Shown: one piece after another, positions 1 to 8,063 of the stretch
How positions within the stretch are numbered: position 1 is the stretch's first letter
Layout: the number at the start of each line of letters is the position of its first letter
IMG/VR virus record: IMGVR_UViG_3300018420_000118
Location: 1 to 23,709 of that record
Strand: one strand, 5' to 3'
DNA length: 23,709 bases
Origin: a virus
Translations under genes and position numbers: made by a program
Notes under the pieces: model-generated
Seen by the model: only the letters and a program-made list of their open reading frames with translations
The model's database searches: none
Told to the model about the DNA's origin: nothing

Positions 1-128
1 TCATAACCAAAGTCAATCTTTAGTTCTTTGAGATAGTCGGATATCTTAATCTCTAAACCTGACCTATACCCATACTTACGTGCTGCTCTAAACTGCTTGT
101 ACTTAGGCGACATCTTTTTTGTACTCAT
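1..128 (-). CDS. T7 gp3-like endonuclease I (Holliday junction resolvase), N-terminal fragment
   Basis: Only the first 42 or so residues lie in the window; the gene runs off the left edge. The stretch YRSGLEIKISDYLKELKIDF aligns closely with phage T7 endonuclease I, which has FRSGLEDKVSKQLESKGIKF at the equivalent place; the conserved Glu of this segment is catalytic in T7. The T7 enzyme cleaves branched DNA and Holliday junctions and clears replication and recombination intermediates before packaging. Two in-frame ATGs exist, at 128 and at 113; neither has a strong Shine-Dalgarno site, so the start is uncertain. It overlaps the end of the exonuclease gene and is the last visible gene of the leftward replication arm. 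The PD and ExK residues of the nuclease core lie outside the window and could not be checked. Confidence 0.8.
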   Translation of the reverse strand, partial: MSTKKMSPKYKQFRAARKYGYRSGLEIKISDYLKELKIDFGY

Positions 129-969
129 CTTTGAGTTCAACATAGTCTACCAACTTAGGCATTGCTGCCTTTGACATAACTGCAGGACGTTGTATTATGT
201 TGGGCCAACAATCATTTTTATAAGCGCAAAATGAACAGTTCTTATTTAGAACTTTGTTTCCTGTTGGCTTGCCTCTGAACTTCTCTTCCTCTGGTTCAAA
301 ACAACGCTCAAACTTATTGTTTTCTACATCAGCAACAAGTTTCTTTATCTTGTCTACTTCATTGTCCACGTCAATACCATCTGCAGGTACATACTTAAAC
401 TGTCCATTGGCTTTATTTACAACCCACCAACCACCAGCTTTCTTGCCTGATGCTTTTGCATACCCTGCTAGTTGTGCAACATATCCAAATGAATCGTTGC
501 TTGCCAGAGTGTCGAAGGATTCAAATTTGTGTTTATATGACCAGTCTGAAGCTGATTTAATATCATCAACTGCATCCCGAATGACAATATCATATGACCC
601 GTTAATGCTAGTATCACCGATGTCCAAGCTAACCTTTTCAGTATCTTCATATTTTACTCCTGCTTCTTTTAACAGACCTTTAAATACTGCCTCGACAATA
701 TCACCAAGCATCATGTTCATTACAAACGTAGTTGGTTTGGGAAGGGCAACTTCAGGCTTGTTCTTCTCATACCAAAGTTGACACGCTGGTCTTCCAACAT
801 TTGACATGCGAAACCTAAAGTCACCCCTCTTGCCCCCACCGAACTGGCGTTGCAATGCTTCTGCCACATCATTGGCTACTTGCTTGATAGTGCTTTCTGA
901 CATTTTAGTTTTGCCATGTGTTGCGTCTTCCATATATTGGTGCAACGCTAGTTCAGCCGGGTGATTCAT
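103..969 (-). CDS. Cas4/RecB-like PD-(D/E)XK exonuclease with probable Fe-S cluster
   Basis: 288-residue nuclease. The PD-(D/E)XK core is visible as GSYD (Asp127), DIK (Asp136, Lys138) and the QxxxY motif (Gln166, Tyr170). One cysteine in the N-terminal part (Cys63) and a C-terminal CxxCx5C group (Cys245, Cys248, Cys254) match the four-cysteine arrangement that binds a 4Fe-4S cluster in Cas4 and AddB nucleases; Cys223 is an extra candidate. In a T7-like replication module it takes the place of T7 gp6, so the likely role is 5' resection during recombination, concatemer processing or host DNA breakdown; that role is inferred. The start overlaps the stop of the preceding gene as TAATG. No CRISPR array or cas1/cas2 is present, so it should not be read as part of a CRISPR system. 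Confidence 0.85.
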   Translation of the reverse strand: MNHPAELALHQYMEDATHGKTKMSESTIKQVANDVAEALQRQFGGGKRGDFRFRMSNVGRPACQLWYEKNKPEVALPKPTTFVMNMMLGDIVEAVFKGLLKEAGVKYEDTEKVSLDIGDTSINGSYDIVIRDAVDDIKSASDWSYKHKFESFDTLASNDSFGYVAQLAGYAKASGKKAGGWWVVNKANGQFKYVPADGIDVDNEVDKIKKLVADVENNKFERCFEPEEEKFRGKPTGNKVLNKNCSFCAYKNDCWPNIIQRPAVMSKAAMPKLVDYVELKDEYKKDVA

Positions 970-1865
970 TACGCTACCTCGTCTTCCTCAATGTCTACCA
1001 ACTCAGCAACCATAACCTCATCGTCTTCTTCCATAGAAGAGTTTGCTTTCTCTGCCCATGTGTTTGCGATGTATGAGTTATAGTTATCTACCCACGACAT
1101 AAAGTCCATGAACATTTCTTGGTCTTTGTCTGTGATGTCGATAGTCTTTGATACATCCAGCGATACTGTTGGAAGGTAAAAGGCATTGCCATTTGGCAAC
1201 TTTCTTTCCTGAGTATTAGCCGTAATGATATGCTGCAGTGGCATCCGTTGCATCTTCTTGAGGGAAGCAAAGCTATCGCCCACAATTTTAAATGCGTCAC
1301 GATTATCAATCTCCCAGATGAACGGGGTAGGCTCAACATCAACTGCATCTCCATTTGAAGTTACAGCATCAATAAGTTCAACCGTACCTAGTACCACACG
1401 AACACGTTTAATCTGCCGTATCAAATCCTGTGTCTTCTGAGGCAGTGCCTTGAAGTCTTGGATATAACCAGCAGGTTTACCGCAGTTAAAACCACCATCA
1501 TTATCCTTGAGGTCTACGTTCAAGTCATCATTCATAAGTGTCTTAACATAACGATTTGGTTTATCACCTGCACCCTTTACAAAACGCTTGTACATAAAAC
1601 GCTGCAAGAATGGGCGAAGTTTAATTGATGGGGCATACAGAGTATCACCATCAGGTATCTCTAGTTTGTATGTACCACCAGATACAACTTCCATGTTTAC
1701 TGTCTTACCCTTTACTTCGGTCTGACCCATGATAGCTGAGTGATTAATCCGAAGACGTGCAAGACTACTAGACTTTTGCTTCTGGGCTGGGCCTTCGCCA
1801 GCAATACCCATAGCCTTTGCCATAGCTGCATAATTGTTAGTATCGATAGTAGTTAATTGTGTCAT
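969..1865 (-). CDS. candidate single-stranded-DNA-binding protein with acidic tail
   Basis: 298-residue protein without a motif that I recognise with certainty. Three things suggest an SSB. It sits between DNA polymerase and exonuclease, where T7-like modules keep their ssDNA-binding protein. Its first 240 or so residues are rich in beta-type sequence with basic and aromatic residues. Its last 25 residues are strongly acidic (SSMEEDDEVMVAELVDIEED region), like the C-terminal tail of T7 gp2.5 that contacts polymerase and helicase. The ATG at 1865 is preferred because GGAG lies seven bases upstream; a TTG two codons earlier is less likely. A promoter-like element at 1898-1926 lies just upstream. 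A recombination mediator or annealing protein is an alternative. Confidence 0.5.
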   Translation of the reverse strand: MTQLTTIDTNNYAAMAKAMGIAGEGPAQKQKSSSLARLRINHSAIMGQTEVKGKTVNMEVVSGGTYKLEIPDGDTLYAPSIKLRPFLQRFMYKRFVKGAGDKPNRYVKTLMNDDLNVDLKDNDGGFNCGKPAGYIQDFKALPQKTQDLIRQIKRVRVVLGTVELIDAVTSNGDAVDVEPTPFIWEIDNRDAFKIVGDSFASLKKMQRMPLQHIITANTQERKLPNGNAFYLPTVSLDVSKTIDITDKDQEMFMDFMSWVDNYNSYIANTWAEKANSSMEEDDEVMVAELVDIEEDEVA

Positions 1866-1897
1866 ATTCAATCTCCTTTTGTTGCGAAAGTTCGGTA

Positions 1898-1926
1898 GTT
1901 ATATCAGATTACATCCTTGGTGTCAA
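1898..1926 (-). promoter_or_regulatory. sigma70-type promoter with extended -10
   Basis: Reading leftward: TTGACA (1926-1921), 17-bp spacer ending in TGA, then TATAAC (1903-1898). The -35 is perfect, the -10 matches 5 of 6, and TGn directly before the -10 makes it an extended -10 promoter. It overlaps the last codons of the polymerase gene, and the predicted transcription start is about 25 bases upstream of the candidate SSB start codon. Confidence 0.75.
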
Positions 1927-3943
1927 GCCAATTCGGACCTATTTTTGCCTCTAGTAGAAGTGGTACATTGAAGTCTATACCCCACTGTAGTTTAATTAAG
2001 TTGGGTAAGTCTCTGTTTGTACTACTGATTGCCTCTACAACTGCTCTCTCTTCCTCTGGATGAACATCAATAACGATGCTATCATGTACTGTGTTTACCA
2101 CACATGACCGCATGTTGTCAAGTAGTTTTTGTATGTGCATAAGTGCTATTGGCACAATGTCTGCTGTAGCAAACGACTGCACAGGGTAGTTTTTTATCTG
2201 CGTAAAGTGTGATACACGACCACTTGTTTTACGTACTACGTTTGGAAAGGCAAACTCCCGGCCTGAAGGTGTTCGTATTACGCCTGTGTTCAAAGCCTCT
2301 TTAGCCAATCTGGTATGCCAAAACCCAATTCCTTCGTACTTTTGCGTGAAGTGTTCGTAGTATTTTGCTTCGGCAGGTGTGCGTCCGAACCCCGTTGCCC
2401 CGTAAAGGGGCGCAAAGGTGTGCGCTTTCGCAGTCTGTCTATCCGTAGGTTGACCAGCTTCAGTAATAACTTTAGCGGTATATGAGTGTACATCAAACCC
2501 AGTAGATACTTCTTCAATTGCTACTCCATCTTGTGATAAATATGCGGCAGTGCGAAACTCCAACTGAGCAAAGTCAGCTTCTAGTATCTTGCCTTTGTTC
2601 CATCTTGATACAAACACTTTCTTCACAGGGAATGTACCACCTCTTGGCATGTTTTGCATGTTAGGGTCAGCACCAGAGAACCTACCAGTAGAGGTGCGGT
2701 GCTGTAGCAGACGGACATGCAGCTTACCGTCAGCCTTAGTGTGTATGTTAATACCCTCTACAAATGATGACAGATAAGTTTCTACTGCAGATAGTCTGCG
2801 TACCTTCGATAGAAAATCAACTGCATCATCCATACCCTTTGCTCTTGCAGAAGTCTCAAGCAACTCTAGGTTCTGCTTACTTGTGCTAAAACCATTTGCA
2901 CTTGCCCACTTAGGTGATGGTGGTTTGAACTTGAGGCCAGCTAAATCGGAAGTAGGATTGAAAAGGAAACCCATATTACCGCAAGTATTACATCTATTCT
3001 CTTTTGCATAGGGTGTACCATCTTTCTTGAGTTTTCTGATGTATCCCGTTCCATTACAATCCCCACATTTCTCTGCCTTTGTTTTGTATATTCTATCTGT
3101 TCCAGATGCAATCAGACTACGAAAGTCTGCATCATCCATGTAGGGGTCAATGCTGTTTGCCCAATAGGTCTTGTCCTTTACTCTCCTACCATATATAACC
3201 CAAGACAATTGCTCTGGTGAATTAAGATTGATAGGTGTATCACCCATAAGATTGCGAACATGAGCCTGTAATCCATTTACCAGTTCCTCTCTTTCCTGTT
3301 CAAACTCCTTCTTCACACTGTCTAATGCATCTCTGTCAACCTTAAAACCTGCTTGATATATCCTTGCTAGAGATACACAAACTTGGTTAGTCAGTTGAAC
3401 TGTATTCATCAGGCTTGCATCTTTGCTGTTAAGGCGATAAATAAGTTTGTCAGCCAACTGCTGTGTAGCATTAAGGTCAGCAGACAAATATTCACATAGT
3501 TCATTGTATGGTATATCACGTGTTGATAATCCTTTCTTGAAGTATTCTTTCAGTGTGTCTTGTTTCTTCGTGTCCAACTCATAGCGTTCTGCACAAGCCT
3601 CAAGTGATAGCGGCTCTTTAATACCACGCTGTAGTACATACTCAGCAAGCATTGTATCAAACACAGGTCCATCATACTTGAAGCCTGACTCCCACAACCA
3701 CAACAGGTCATGTGCTGCATTGTGCATGATGAGTACAGTTGCTTCATCTAAGAACCATTGCACACGCTCATGATAATCCTTTTGATTAGGAACATCTACG
3801 TGGTCAAATGGAAAGTGTTGTTCAACACCTTGGTCAGTTAACACACCTACCATGACCAGTGTATTCTCTGGCTCAAACGGGTCAAGGTGCATCTTACCAT
3901 CACGATGCGTTACTGTATTTTCTACGTCTAATACTATTTTCAT
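1904..3943 (-). CDS. polA: family A DNA polymerase with 3'-5' exonuclease and DnaJ-type zinc-finger insertion
   Basis: 679 residues. The N-terminal proofreading exonuclease has Exo I (Asp6, Glu8), Exo II (HNAAHD around 74-79) and Exo III (Tyr152xxxAsp156). Between it and the polymerase domain is a zinc finger: Cys293xxCys296xGxG, then Cys318xxCys321. This DnaJ-like central piece is the known signature of the SAR116 phage HMO-2011 polymerase group. The polymerase domain has motif A (ADFAQLEFR, Asp457), motif B (Arg502, Lys506, Phe510, Tyr514-Gly515) and motif C (His620-Asp621-Ser622). Motif C reads HDS where HDE is usual. The residue equivalent to Klenow Phe762 is Phe510. This is the replicative polymerase. 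The start overlaps the helicase stop as TAATG, and a promoter-like element lies about 40 bases upstream inside the helicase gene. Confidence 0.97.
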   Translation of the reverse strand: MKIVLDVENTVTHRDGKMHLDPFEPENTLVMVGVLTDQGVEQHFPFDHVDVPNQKDYHERVQWFLDEATVLIMHNAAHDLLWLWESGFKYDGPVFDTMLAEYVLQRGIKEPLSLEACAERYELDTKKQDTLKEYFKKGLSTRDIPYNELCEYLSADLNATQQLADKLIYRLNSKDASLMNTVQLTNQVCVSLARIYQAGFKVDRDALDSVKKEFEQEREELVNGLQAHVRNLMGDTPINLNSPEQLSWVIYGRRVKDKTYWANSIDPYMDDADFRSLIASGTDRIYKTKAEKCGDCNGTGYIRKLKKDGTPYAKENRCNTCGNMGFLFNPTSDLAGLKFKPPSPKWASANGFSTSKQNLELLETSARAKGMDDAVDFLSKVRRLSAVETYLSSFVEGINIHTKADGKLHVRLLQHRTSTGRFSGADPNMQNMPRGGTFPVKKVFVSRWNKGKILEADFAQLEFRTAAYLSQDGVAIEEVSTGFDVHSYTAKVITEAGQPTDRQTAKAHTFAPLYGATGFGRTPAEAKYYEHFTQKYEGIGFWHTRLAKEALNTGVIRTPSGREFAFPNVVRKTSGRVSHFTQIKNYPVQSFATADIVPIALMHIQKLLDNMRSCVVNTVHDSIVIDVHPEEERAVVEAISSTNRDLPNLIKLQWGIDFNVPLLLEAKIGPNWLDTKDVI

Positions 3944-5163
3944 TATGCTTCATACCTCGCTGTTTTGTAATCTAGTTCACAGTGTACCACACCATGCCAT
4001 CCTGTCAACTTATTTTTTACTACGTTCAGATGGCGTTGGTTGTCTTCTTCGTCCTGTCCATCGACAGGTGGGTTCTTTGCAATCAGCACCATGAGGTCTG
4101 CCTCTGCTGCTTTACCTGTGCGTGACCCTTCCATCATACTCTGGTTCAAGAGTACCTTGCCCTCTGCCTCTGCTGATAGCTGAGACATATAGAAGACAGC
4201 ACACTCATGCTCCTTTGCAATCTGTCTTGCATGTACTGCATTAGCCTTCAGTGCTTCATCTTGCCTTGCGTAACCGCCCTTGGCAAACTTATCTCCCATG
4301 TCAAGCAGTACAATGTCTGGCTGATATGTCTTACATATAGACTCTACCCAATTCATATCACGTCCTGTGGCATCCTTAATCTTGATGCGTTCCTTTACGG
4401 GTGCATATAGATTACGTGCCTTCGCTGGTTCTTTCTTTATCTCCTGCATAGTCATACCTGTAGCAGCAGTTAGATATCTTGCACCAACACGATGATACCC
4501 TTCTTCGTTACATAAGATAATACAGTTAGCACCTTGATGTGCAAACCCACCGGGGCTGGCAATCAAACTCGCATGGAAGGATGTCTTGCCTGTGTTTGGT
4601 CTCGCACCAATCTCAATCAGGTGTCCAGCATTTACCCCTTCAACCTTACGTGTAAGGCTAGGTATGTTGAATGTCCACCGTGCCTCTAGGTCTGCCTTTG
4701 CCATCAGTGTGTCAAGTTCGATGTCGTCCCATTCTACATTCAGGTTAGGCGTGAAGTCATCTCCATATTGCTCAAGCAATAAACGCAGTGGCTCAAGGCT
4801 TGACTTCTCACCGTTGACATAATCGAAACCAAGGTTGGCAATGTCCTCTCCAATTACCTGTTGGAATAACTTGGACAACACCTCTTGTGATACATCACTG
4901 CCAAGTGGCTGTTCCTTTTTGATTGTATGAAACAATGCAGAGTACGCTTGCTTTTGTGCCGTAGTCAGTGTTGGATTGTTGGACATAAACAATGCCTCAA
5001 TCTCATCTGGTGTTACGGTACGTTCATATCTTTGCATTGCTGCATCAATAGCTTGTTTGATTTTACGGACATCTTTGCTGAACAATCTATCGGGGCAACG
5101 TGCGCCACGATGGTCATCATAGAATGACTTGTTCATCAGACTCCTTATTAGTGATAGTTCCAT
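3943..5163 (-). CDS. DnaB/T7 gp4-like replicative DNA helicase
   Basis: 406 residues. The RecA-type ATPase fold of the DnaB family occupies the C-terminal half: Walker A GARPNTGKT (186-194), the catalytic-glutamate strand ILCNEEGYHR (Glu220/221), Walker B-like IVLLDMGD (Asp288), a MSQLS sensor-like segment near 326 and a KNKLTG segment near 383 that matches the DnaB C-terminal KNR.G motif. The roughly 150 residues before it are probably the N-terminal domain that contacts the primase. It would unwind the fork ahead of the polymerase as a hexamer. It lies directly downstream of a separate primase gene, so the primase-helicase functions fused in T7 gp4 are split here. GGGAG lies eight bases before the ATG. 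Confidence 0.93.
   Translation of the reverse strand: MELSLIRSLMNKSFYDDHRGARCPDRLFSKDVRKIKQAIDAAMQRYERTVTPDEIEALFMSNNPTLTTAQKQAYSALFHTIKKEQPLGSDVSQEVLSKLFQQVIGEDIANLGFDYVNGEKSSLEPLRLLLEQYGDDFTPNLNVEWDDIELDTLMAKADLEARWTFNIPSLTRKVEGVNAGHLIEIGARPNTGKTSFHASLIASPGGFAHQGANCIILCNEEGYHRVGARYLTAATGMTMQEIKKEPAKARNLYAPVKERIKIKDATGRDMNWVESICKTYQPDIVLLDMGDKFAKGGYARQDEALKANAVHARQIAKEHECAVFYMSQLSAEAEGKVLLNQSMMEGSRTGKAAEADLMVLIAKNPPVDGQDEEDNQRHLNVVKNKLTGWHGVVHCELDYKTARYEA
3981..4008 (-). promoter_or_regulatory. candidate promoter upstream of DNA polymerase
   Basis: Leftward TTGACA (4008-4003), 16-bp spacer ending TGG, TACACT (3986-3981). The -35 is perfect, the -10 is 4 of 6, and a TGn precedes it. It lies inside the 3' end of the helicase gene, with a predicted start of transcription about 30 bases from the polymerase ATG. 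It is weaker than the sites at 1898 and 5969. Confidence 0.45.
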
Positions 5164-5166
5164 ATA

Positions 5167-5934
5167 TTATTCTCCCATGTTGTTTAAGTTGGCTATGTCA
5201 ATACTATTACGATATTTCAAATCATCTGTCAACCGTAGAACCTTAACATTATCTACGTGACCTCTCAATTCCTTTGCAAACGCTAGAGTCTTTGGTAATG
5301 CATCTGGGTCTAGCGCAATGATTGCTGTCGAGAACTGTGCAAGATACCTCTTGTGTCCTTCTGATAATGATGTACCCAACACAGCTACACCAACAAATAC
5401 ATCATCACCTACAACTGCGGCACTCACACAGTCCTCAACAACTACAGCTACCCTACCACAACCAGATGAATAAGGCAAGCTACTTTTTCCATATCGCTTC
5501 CACTTAGGCAATCTCTTCATCACAGCACGACCTGCTGCATCTACAATCTTGCCATCATGTACGACAGGAAATACAACTCTGTCTTCTTTGACATCATACA
5601 TAAGATTGTGCTTGTCATAATCTAAATCCCACATAGCACAGAACTTATCTGTATAATAGTTAGTATGGTTTCTTACCACATAGGGTGGCAACTCAAATAC
5701 CTCATCAGCAAAACGCTGAACGTCACGCATATTATCACGTATATCATCAACAGACAAGTGAACACGTGTACCACCCTTTGTACCACAAGATGCTTTGTAG
5801 CAATTCCATACAAGTGAACCCATGTTATTGGTCACTGTGAATGTCTTGTAGCCACCACACTCAGGACAATTCATCCTCTTTGTAGTTCCATTAGGTATAT
5901 CCATATCACTTATAGTGTTATATATATTATACAT
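5167..5934 (-). CDS. DNA primase, zinc ribbon plus TOPRIM
   Basis: 255 residues, about the size of the primase half of T7 gp4. The N-terminal zinc ribbon is CPEC (Cys23, Cys26) with Cys45 and Cys50, which reads the priming template. The TOPRIM catalytic domain shows VVVEDCVSA (Glu167) and ALDPDA (Asp209, Asp211). It would make RNA primers for lagging-strand synthesis and work with the adjacent helicase. No helicase domain follows in the same chain. The ATG at 5934 has no strong Shine-Dalgarno site; the internal Met codons at residues 11 and 21 are alternatives, but the second would remove residues just ahead of the first zinc ligands. A strong extended -10 promoter sits about 35 bases upstream in the end of the integrase gene. 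Confidence 0.9.
   Translation of the reverse strand: MYNIYNTISDMDIPNGTTKRMNCPECGGYKTFTVTNNMGSLVWNCYKASCGTKGGTRVHLSVDDIRDNMRDVQRFADEVFELPPYVVRNHTNYYTDKFCAMWDLDYDKHNLMYDVKEDRVVFPVVHDGKIVDAAGRAVMKRLPKWKRYGKSSLPYSSGCGRVAVVVEDCVSAAVVGDDVFVGVAVLGTSLSEGHKRYLAQFSTAIIALDPDALPKTLAFAKELRGHVDNVKVLRLTDDLKYRNSIDIANLNNMGE
5204..5232 (-). promoter_or_regulatory. weak candidate promoter upstream of helicase
   Basis: Leftward TTGACA (5232-5227) with a 17-bp spacer and TAATAG (5209-5204), only 3 of 6 in the -10 and no TGn. It is listed because its placement in the 3' end of the primase gene, about 40 bases before the helicase start, matches the other elements. A second TTGACA follows at 5200-5195 without a -10. 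Confidence 0.25.
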
Positions 5935-5937
5935 GTA

Positions 5938-6855
5938 TTAATCACTTTCCTTTGCGGCACTTGTAATGCTTATATCATGATTTTTACGCTGTGTCAATGC
6001 ATAATCTGCACTTGCCAGTGTATTTTTTATGTACGGCTGCACACTCTGTGGGTTAGCATGTCCTGTAACCGACATTATCTGTCCGATACCGACACCTGCC
6101 TCTACCATTTCAGTTGTTCCTGTCCTACGTAAGTCAGATAACCGTAACTCCTTGGGTAATCCTGCTACATCCATTATGTCACGTGCATGTAGAGGAAGTT
6201 TCTGTAACGAGTATGGAATAAACTCACCACGTATGGGGTTTGGTCTTGGTGCAACGTATGGTTGAAATCCAAAGTCTTCATTTTGTTGTACCAACATTTG
6301 GAATAACTCATCTGAGATAGGCAGTGATACTTCAGCCCTTCGCTTTGACTGTTCAATATGCACTGTCTGGTCAACAAGATTGATGCTATCCCATGTGAGC
6401 ATACGCATATCACCTAATCTCTGACACCATTCGTATGCCATCTGTGCTATAAGCCCTATGTTTCGCCATTTAAAGTCGCTGTAGGCGGTATCTAGGAACT
6501 TCTGTACGTCACCCCTACTCCAAACAACCTTGCGCCTCTGTGCGGCTCTTTTGCGAATGTTTGCAAACGGATTTGTTTGTATAAGTTCTTCACGCACACC
6601 GTGATTAAAAACAATACGTGTTACTGAGATGGTATGGTTCGCAAGATGCAATCCTCTCTCACACCAATCGTTGTAGGCTGACTTTGCAATACGTGTTGTA
6701 ATTTTGTCACAGTAAAAGTGACAGAGGGGTTTACCCTCTGCCTCAGTGTTAAGCAGCACGTTGATAAAGTATTTATACTGTGCTTTAGTTTCATCCCTTA
6801 ACTGTTTGAAATCAAAGGAAGAAGTATAGTCATGTACTAGCTTTTGAAGTTTCAT
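5938..6855 (-). CDS. int: tyrosine recombinase / phage integrase
   Basis: 305 residues. An N-terminal SAM-like core-binding domain (about 10-95) precedes the catalytic domain. Catalytic residues in order: Arg146 (YEWCQRLGDMR), Lys171 in the beta hairpin (SKRRAEV), Arg243 in SDLRRTGTTEM, His266 in VTGHANPQ and the nucleophile Tyr275 in QPYIKN. The spacing is normal: 23 residues from Arg to His and nine from His to Tyr. The box II histidine of HxxR is Ser240 here. It would integrate phage DNA at an att site or resolve dimers. It is embedded in the replication arm between DUF932-side genes and the primase. The Shine-Dalgarno site AAGGAGG is near perfect. No tRNA-like attP was found next to it. 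Confidence 0.92.
   Translation of the reverse strand: MKLQKLVHDYTSSFDFKQLRDETKAQYKYFINVLLNTEAEGKPLCHFYCDKITTRIAKSAYNDWCERGLHLANHTISVTRIVFNHGVREELIQTNPFANIRKRAAQRRKVVWSRGDVQKFLDTAYSDFKWRNIGLIAQMAYEWCQRLGDMRMLTWDSINLVDQTVHIEQSKRRAEVSLPISDELFQMLVQQNEDFGFQPYVAPRPNPIRGEFIPYSLQKLPLHARDIMDVAGLPKELRLSDLRRTGTTEMVEAGVGIGQIMSVTGHANPQSVQPYIKNTLASADYALTQRKNHDISITSAAKESD
5969..5997 (-). promoter_or_regulatory. sigma70-type promoter with extended -10 upstream of primase
   Basis: Leftward TTGACA (5997-5992), 17-bp spacer ending TGA, TATAAG (5974-5969). Perfect -35, 5 of 6 in the -10, plus TGn. It lies wholly within the C-terminal codons of the integrase gene. The predicted transcript starts about 30 bases upstream of the primase ATG. 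Confidence 0.72.
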
Positions 6856-6864
6856 AGTGCCTCC

Positions 6865-7164
6865 TTAGTCTCTGTGTCCATACTGTTCCGCATTCCTACC
6901 GTTCTTAACAACACAACCTCTCGGTGCTTCATCACAATTAGGATAACTGTAACAAGCAACGTGTGCGTCTTCTTCGTATATTTTTTCACTTAGTATCTTA
7001 ACTCTCTGCAAGTTTGGATAACTAGGAATACAACAACCTGCAACCATAGAAAGAAACTTCTCCTTTGCAGCATCACTTGTTTCTGCAACAACCTCTGCTG
7101 TTAAAGTGCCAGTAACAAACCACGGTTTGAACTCTATCTTAAATTTTGTAAATTCTTCACTCAT
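6865..7164 (-). CDS. hypothetical protein, cysteine-containing
   Basis: 99 residues, not recognised. The N-terminal half (KFKIEFKPWFVTGTLTAEVVAETSDAA) looks like a small beta-alpha domain; the C-terminal half has five cysteines (Cys-Cys pair near 44, then three between 71 and 84) and could bind a metal. The start overlaps the stop of the DUF932 gene (ATGA), and its own stop is followed directly by the strong ribosome-binding site of the integrase, so it is co-transcribed with both. Confidence 0.7.
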   Translation of the reverse strand: MSEEFTKFKIEFKPWFVTGTLTAEVVAETSDAAKEKFLSMVAGCCIPSYPNLQRVKILSEKIYEEDAHVACYSYPNCDEAPRGCVVKNGRNAEQYGHRD

Positions 7165-8015
7165 GCTGCCACCAGATTTTGAAACAGTGAACTGTCAATC
7201 CACTGACCAACTTTGTTCTCTCTGTTGAACATAGTGACTGCGGCAGTATCGTGTCCAGTATTTCGCATTGTGAAACCGTTGCGTTCATCTGCGTATGTAG
7301 CGTAGTTAGTAAACGCTGAGTACAGAGCGAACACATTACGTCCACGTATTGCTACCTCTTGATTGTACAAGGTAAACATCTTGTCTGCGGCACGGTCTGA
7401 CTTCATTAACTTTTCCAAGAAAGCCCGGACATCTACAGTTGCAAGGCTCTGATTAGCCCACTGCTGTAAACGTCTGGTCTGCATCTGGAAGTCTTGGTTA
7501 GACTTACGTAGTTGTGTAATGAACCGTTCAACGCTGAATCCTGAAGTGTTCTTGCGTCTTACTTTGTCATGGTCTCCACGAATCATTCCGTTTGTACAGA
7601 AGAAATCAATAGCCCCAAAGAACACTTGATTGGAACAGCTACCGTCCACGGCACGTAATCCTATGATACGCTGTGCTACCGTTGTTTCATGTTTGTTGGT
7701 TACAATTTTAGTTTTTACATTAGGCAATGTGATATCCATAGAAGCCCATGCATTGTTTCTGGCTGACTTCCAGTTGACCTCTGCACCTTGCACTTCATAG
7801 GGTGACAGCTTCTCCATCATGGTGTCCTGCACCTTGTTGAAGAACTTAGTATGGGTCTCTGTCGTGAAGTCATTGCCAACTACACCCAGATATTCTCCTG
7901 TGTCTGCATTGATGACGTATTTCTTGTCCGTCACTTTGGTTGGTTCATAAGCCAGTTTGAAATCAAGGTTCTCTGGCACTTCATCAATTAGTTTCGATAC
8001 ATAATCCAATGGCAT
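7161..8015 (-). CDS. DUF932/DUF945-type phage protein
   Basis: 284 residues resembling the DUF932 (phage/plasmid-like TIGR03299) proteins: an N-terminal segment with a TGEYLGVVG-like turn, a central FFCTNGMIRGDH segment that matches the family's conserved CxNG region, and a helical C-terminal third. Such proteins are widespread in phages and plasmids and have no settled function; a DNA-linked role is often supposed. The start is well supported by AAAGGAGATTTATT before the ATG. Two promoter-like elements upstream (8064 and 8124) suggest strong separate expression. Assignment rests on overall pattern, not on a search. Confidence 0.75.
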   Translation of the reverse strand: MPLDYVSKLIDEVPENLDFKLAYEPTKVTDKKYVINADTGEYLGVVGNDFTTETHTKFFNKVQDTMMEKLSPYEVQGAEVNWKSARNNAWASMDITLPNVKTKIVTNKHETTVAQRIIGLRAVDGSCSNQVFFGAIDFFCTNGMIRGDHDKVRRKNTSGFSVERFITQLRKSNQDFQMQTRRLQQWANQSLATVDVRAFLEKLMKSDRAADKMFTLYNQEVAIRGRNVFALYSAFTNYATYADERNGFTMRNTGHDTAAVTMFNRENKVGQWIDSSLFQNLVAA

Positions 8016-8063
8016 AATAAATCTCCTTTCTCTGCCGTTAACTGATATTATCTTATAGCGTCA

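Noticed and set aside
254-781. Plus-strand 175-codon frame inside the exonuclease gene
   Set aside because: Antisense to a gene with clear nuclease motifs; Ser/Pro-rich with no motif of its own.
5938-7164. tRNA-derived attP next to the integrase
   Set aside because: No T-loop (GTTCGANTC-like) or tRNA 3'-end similarity was seen around the integrase or in the control region.
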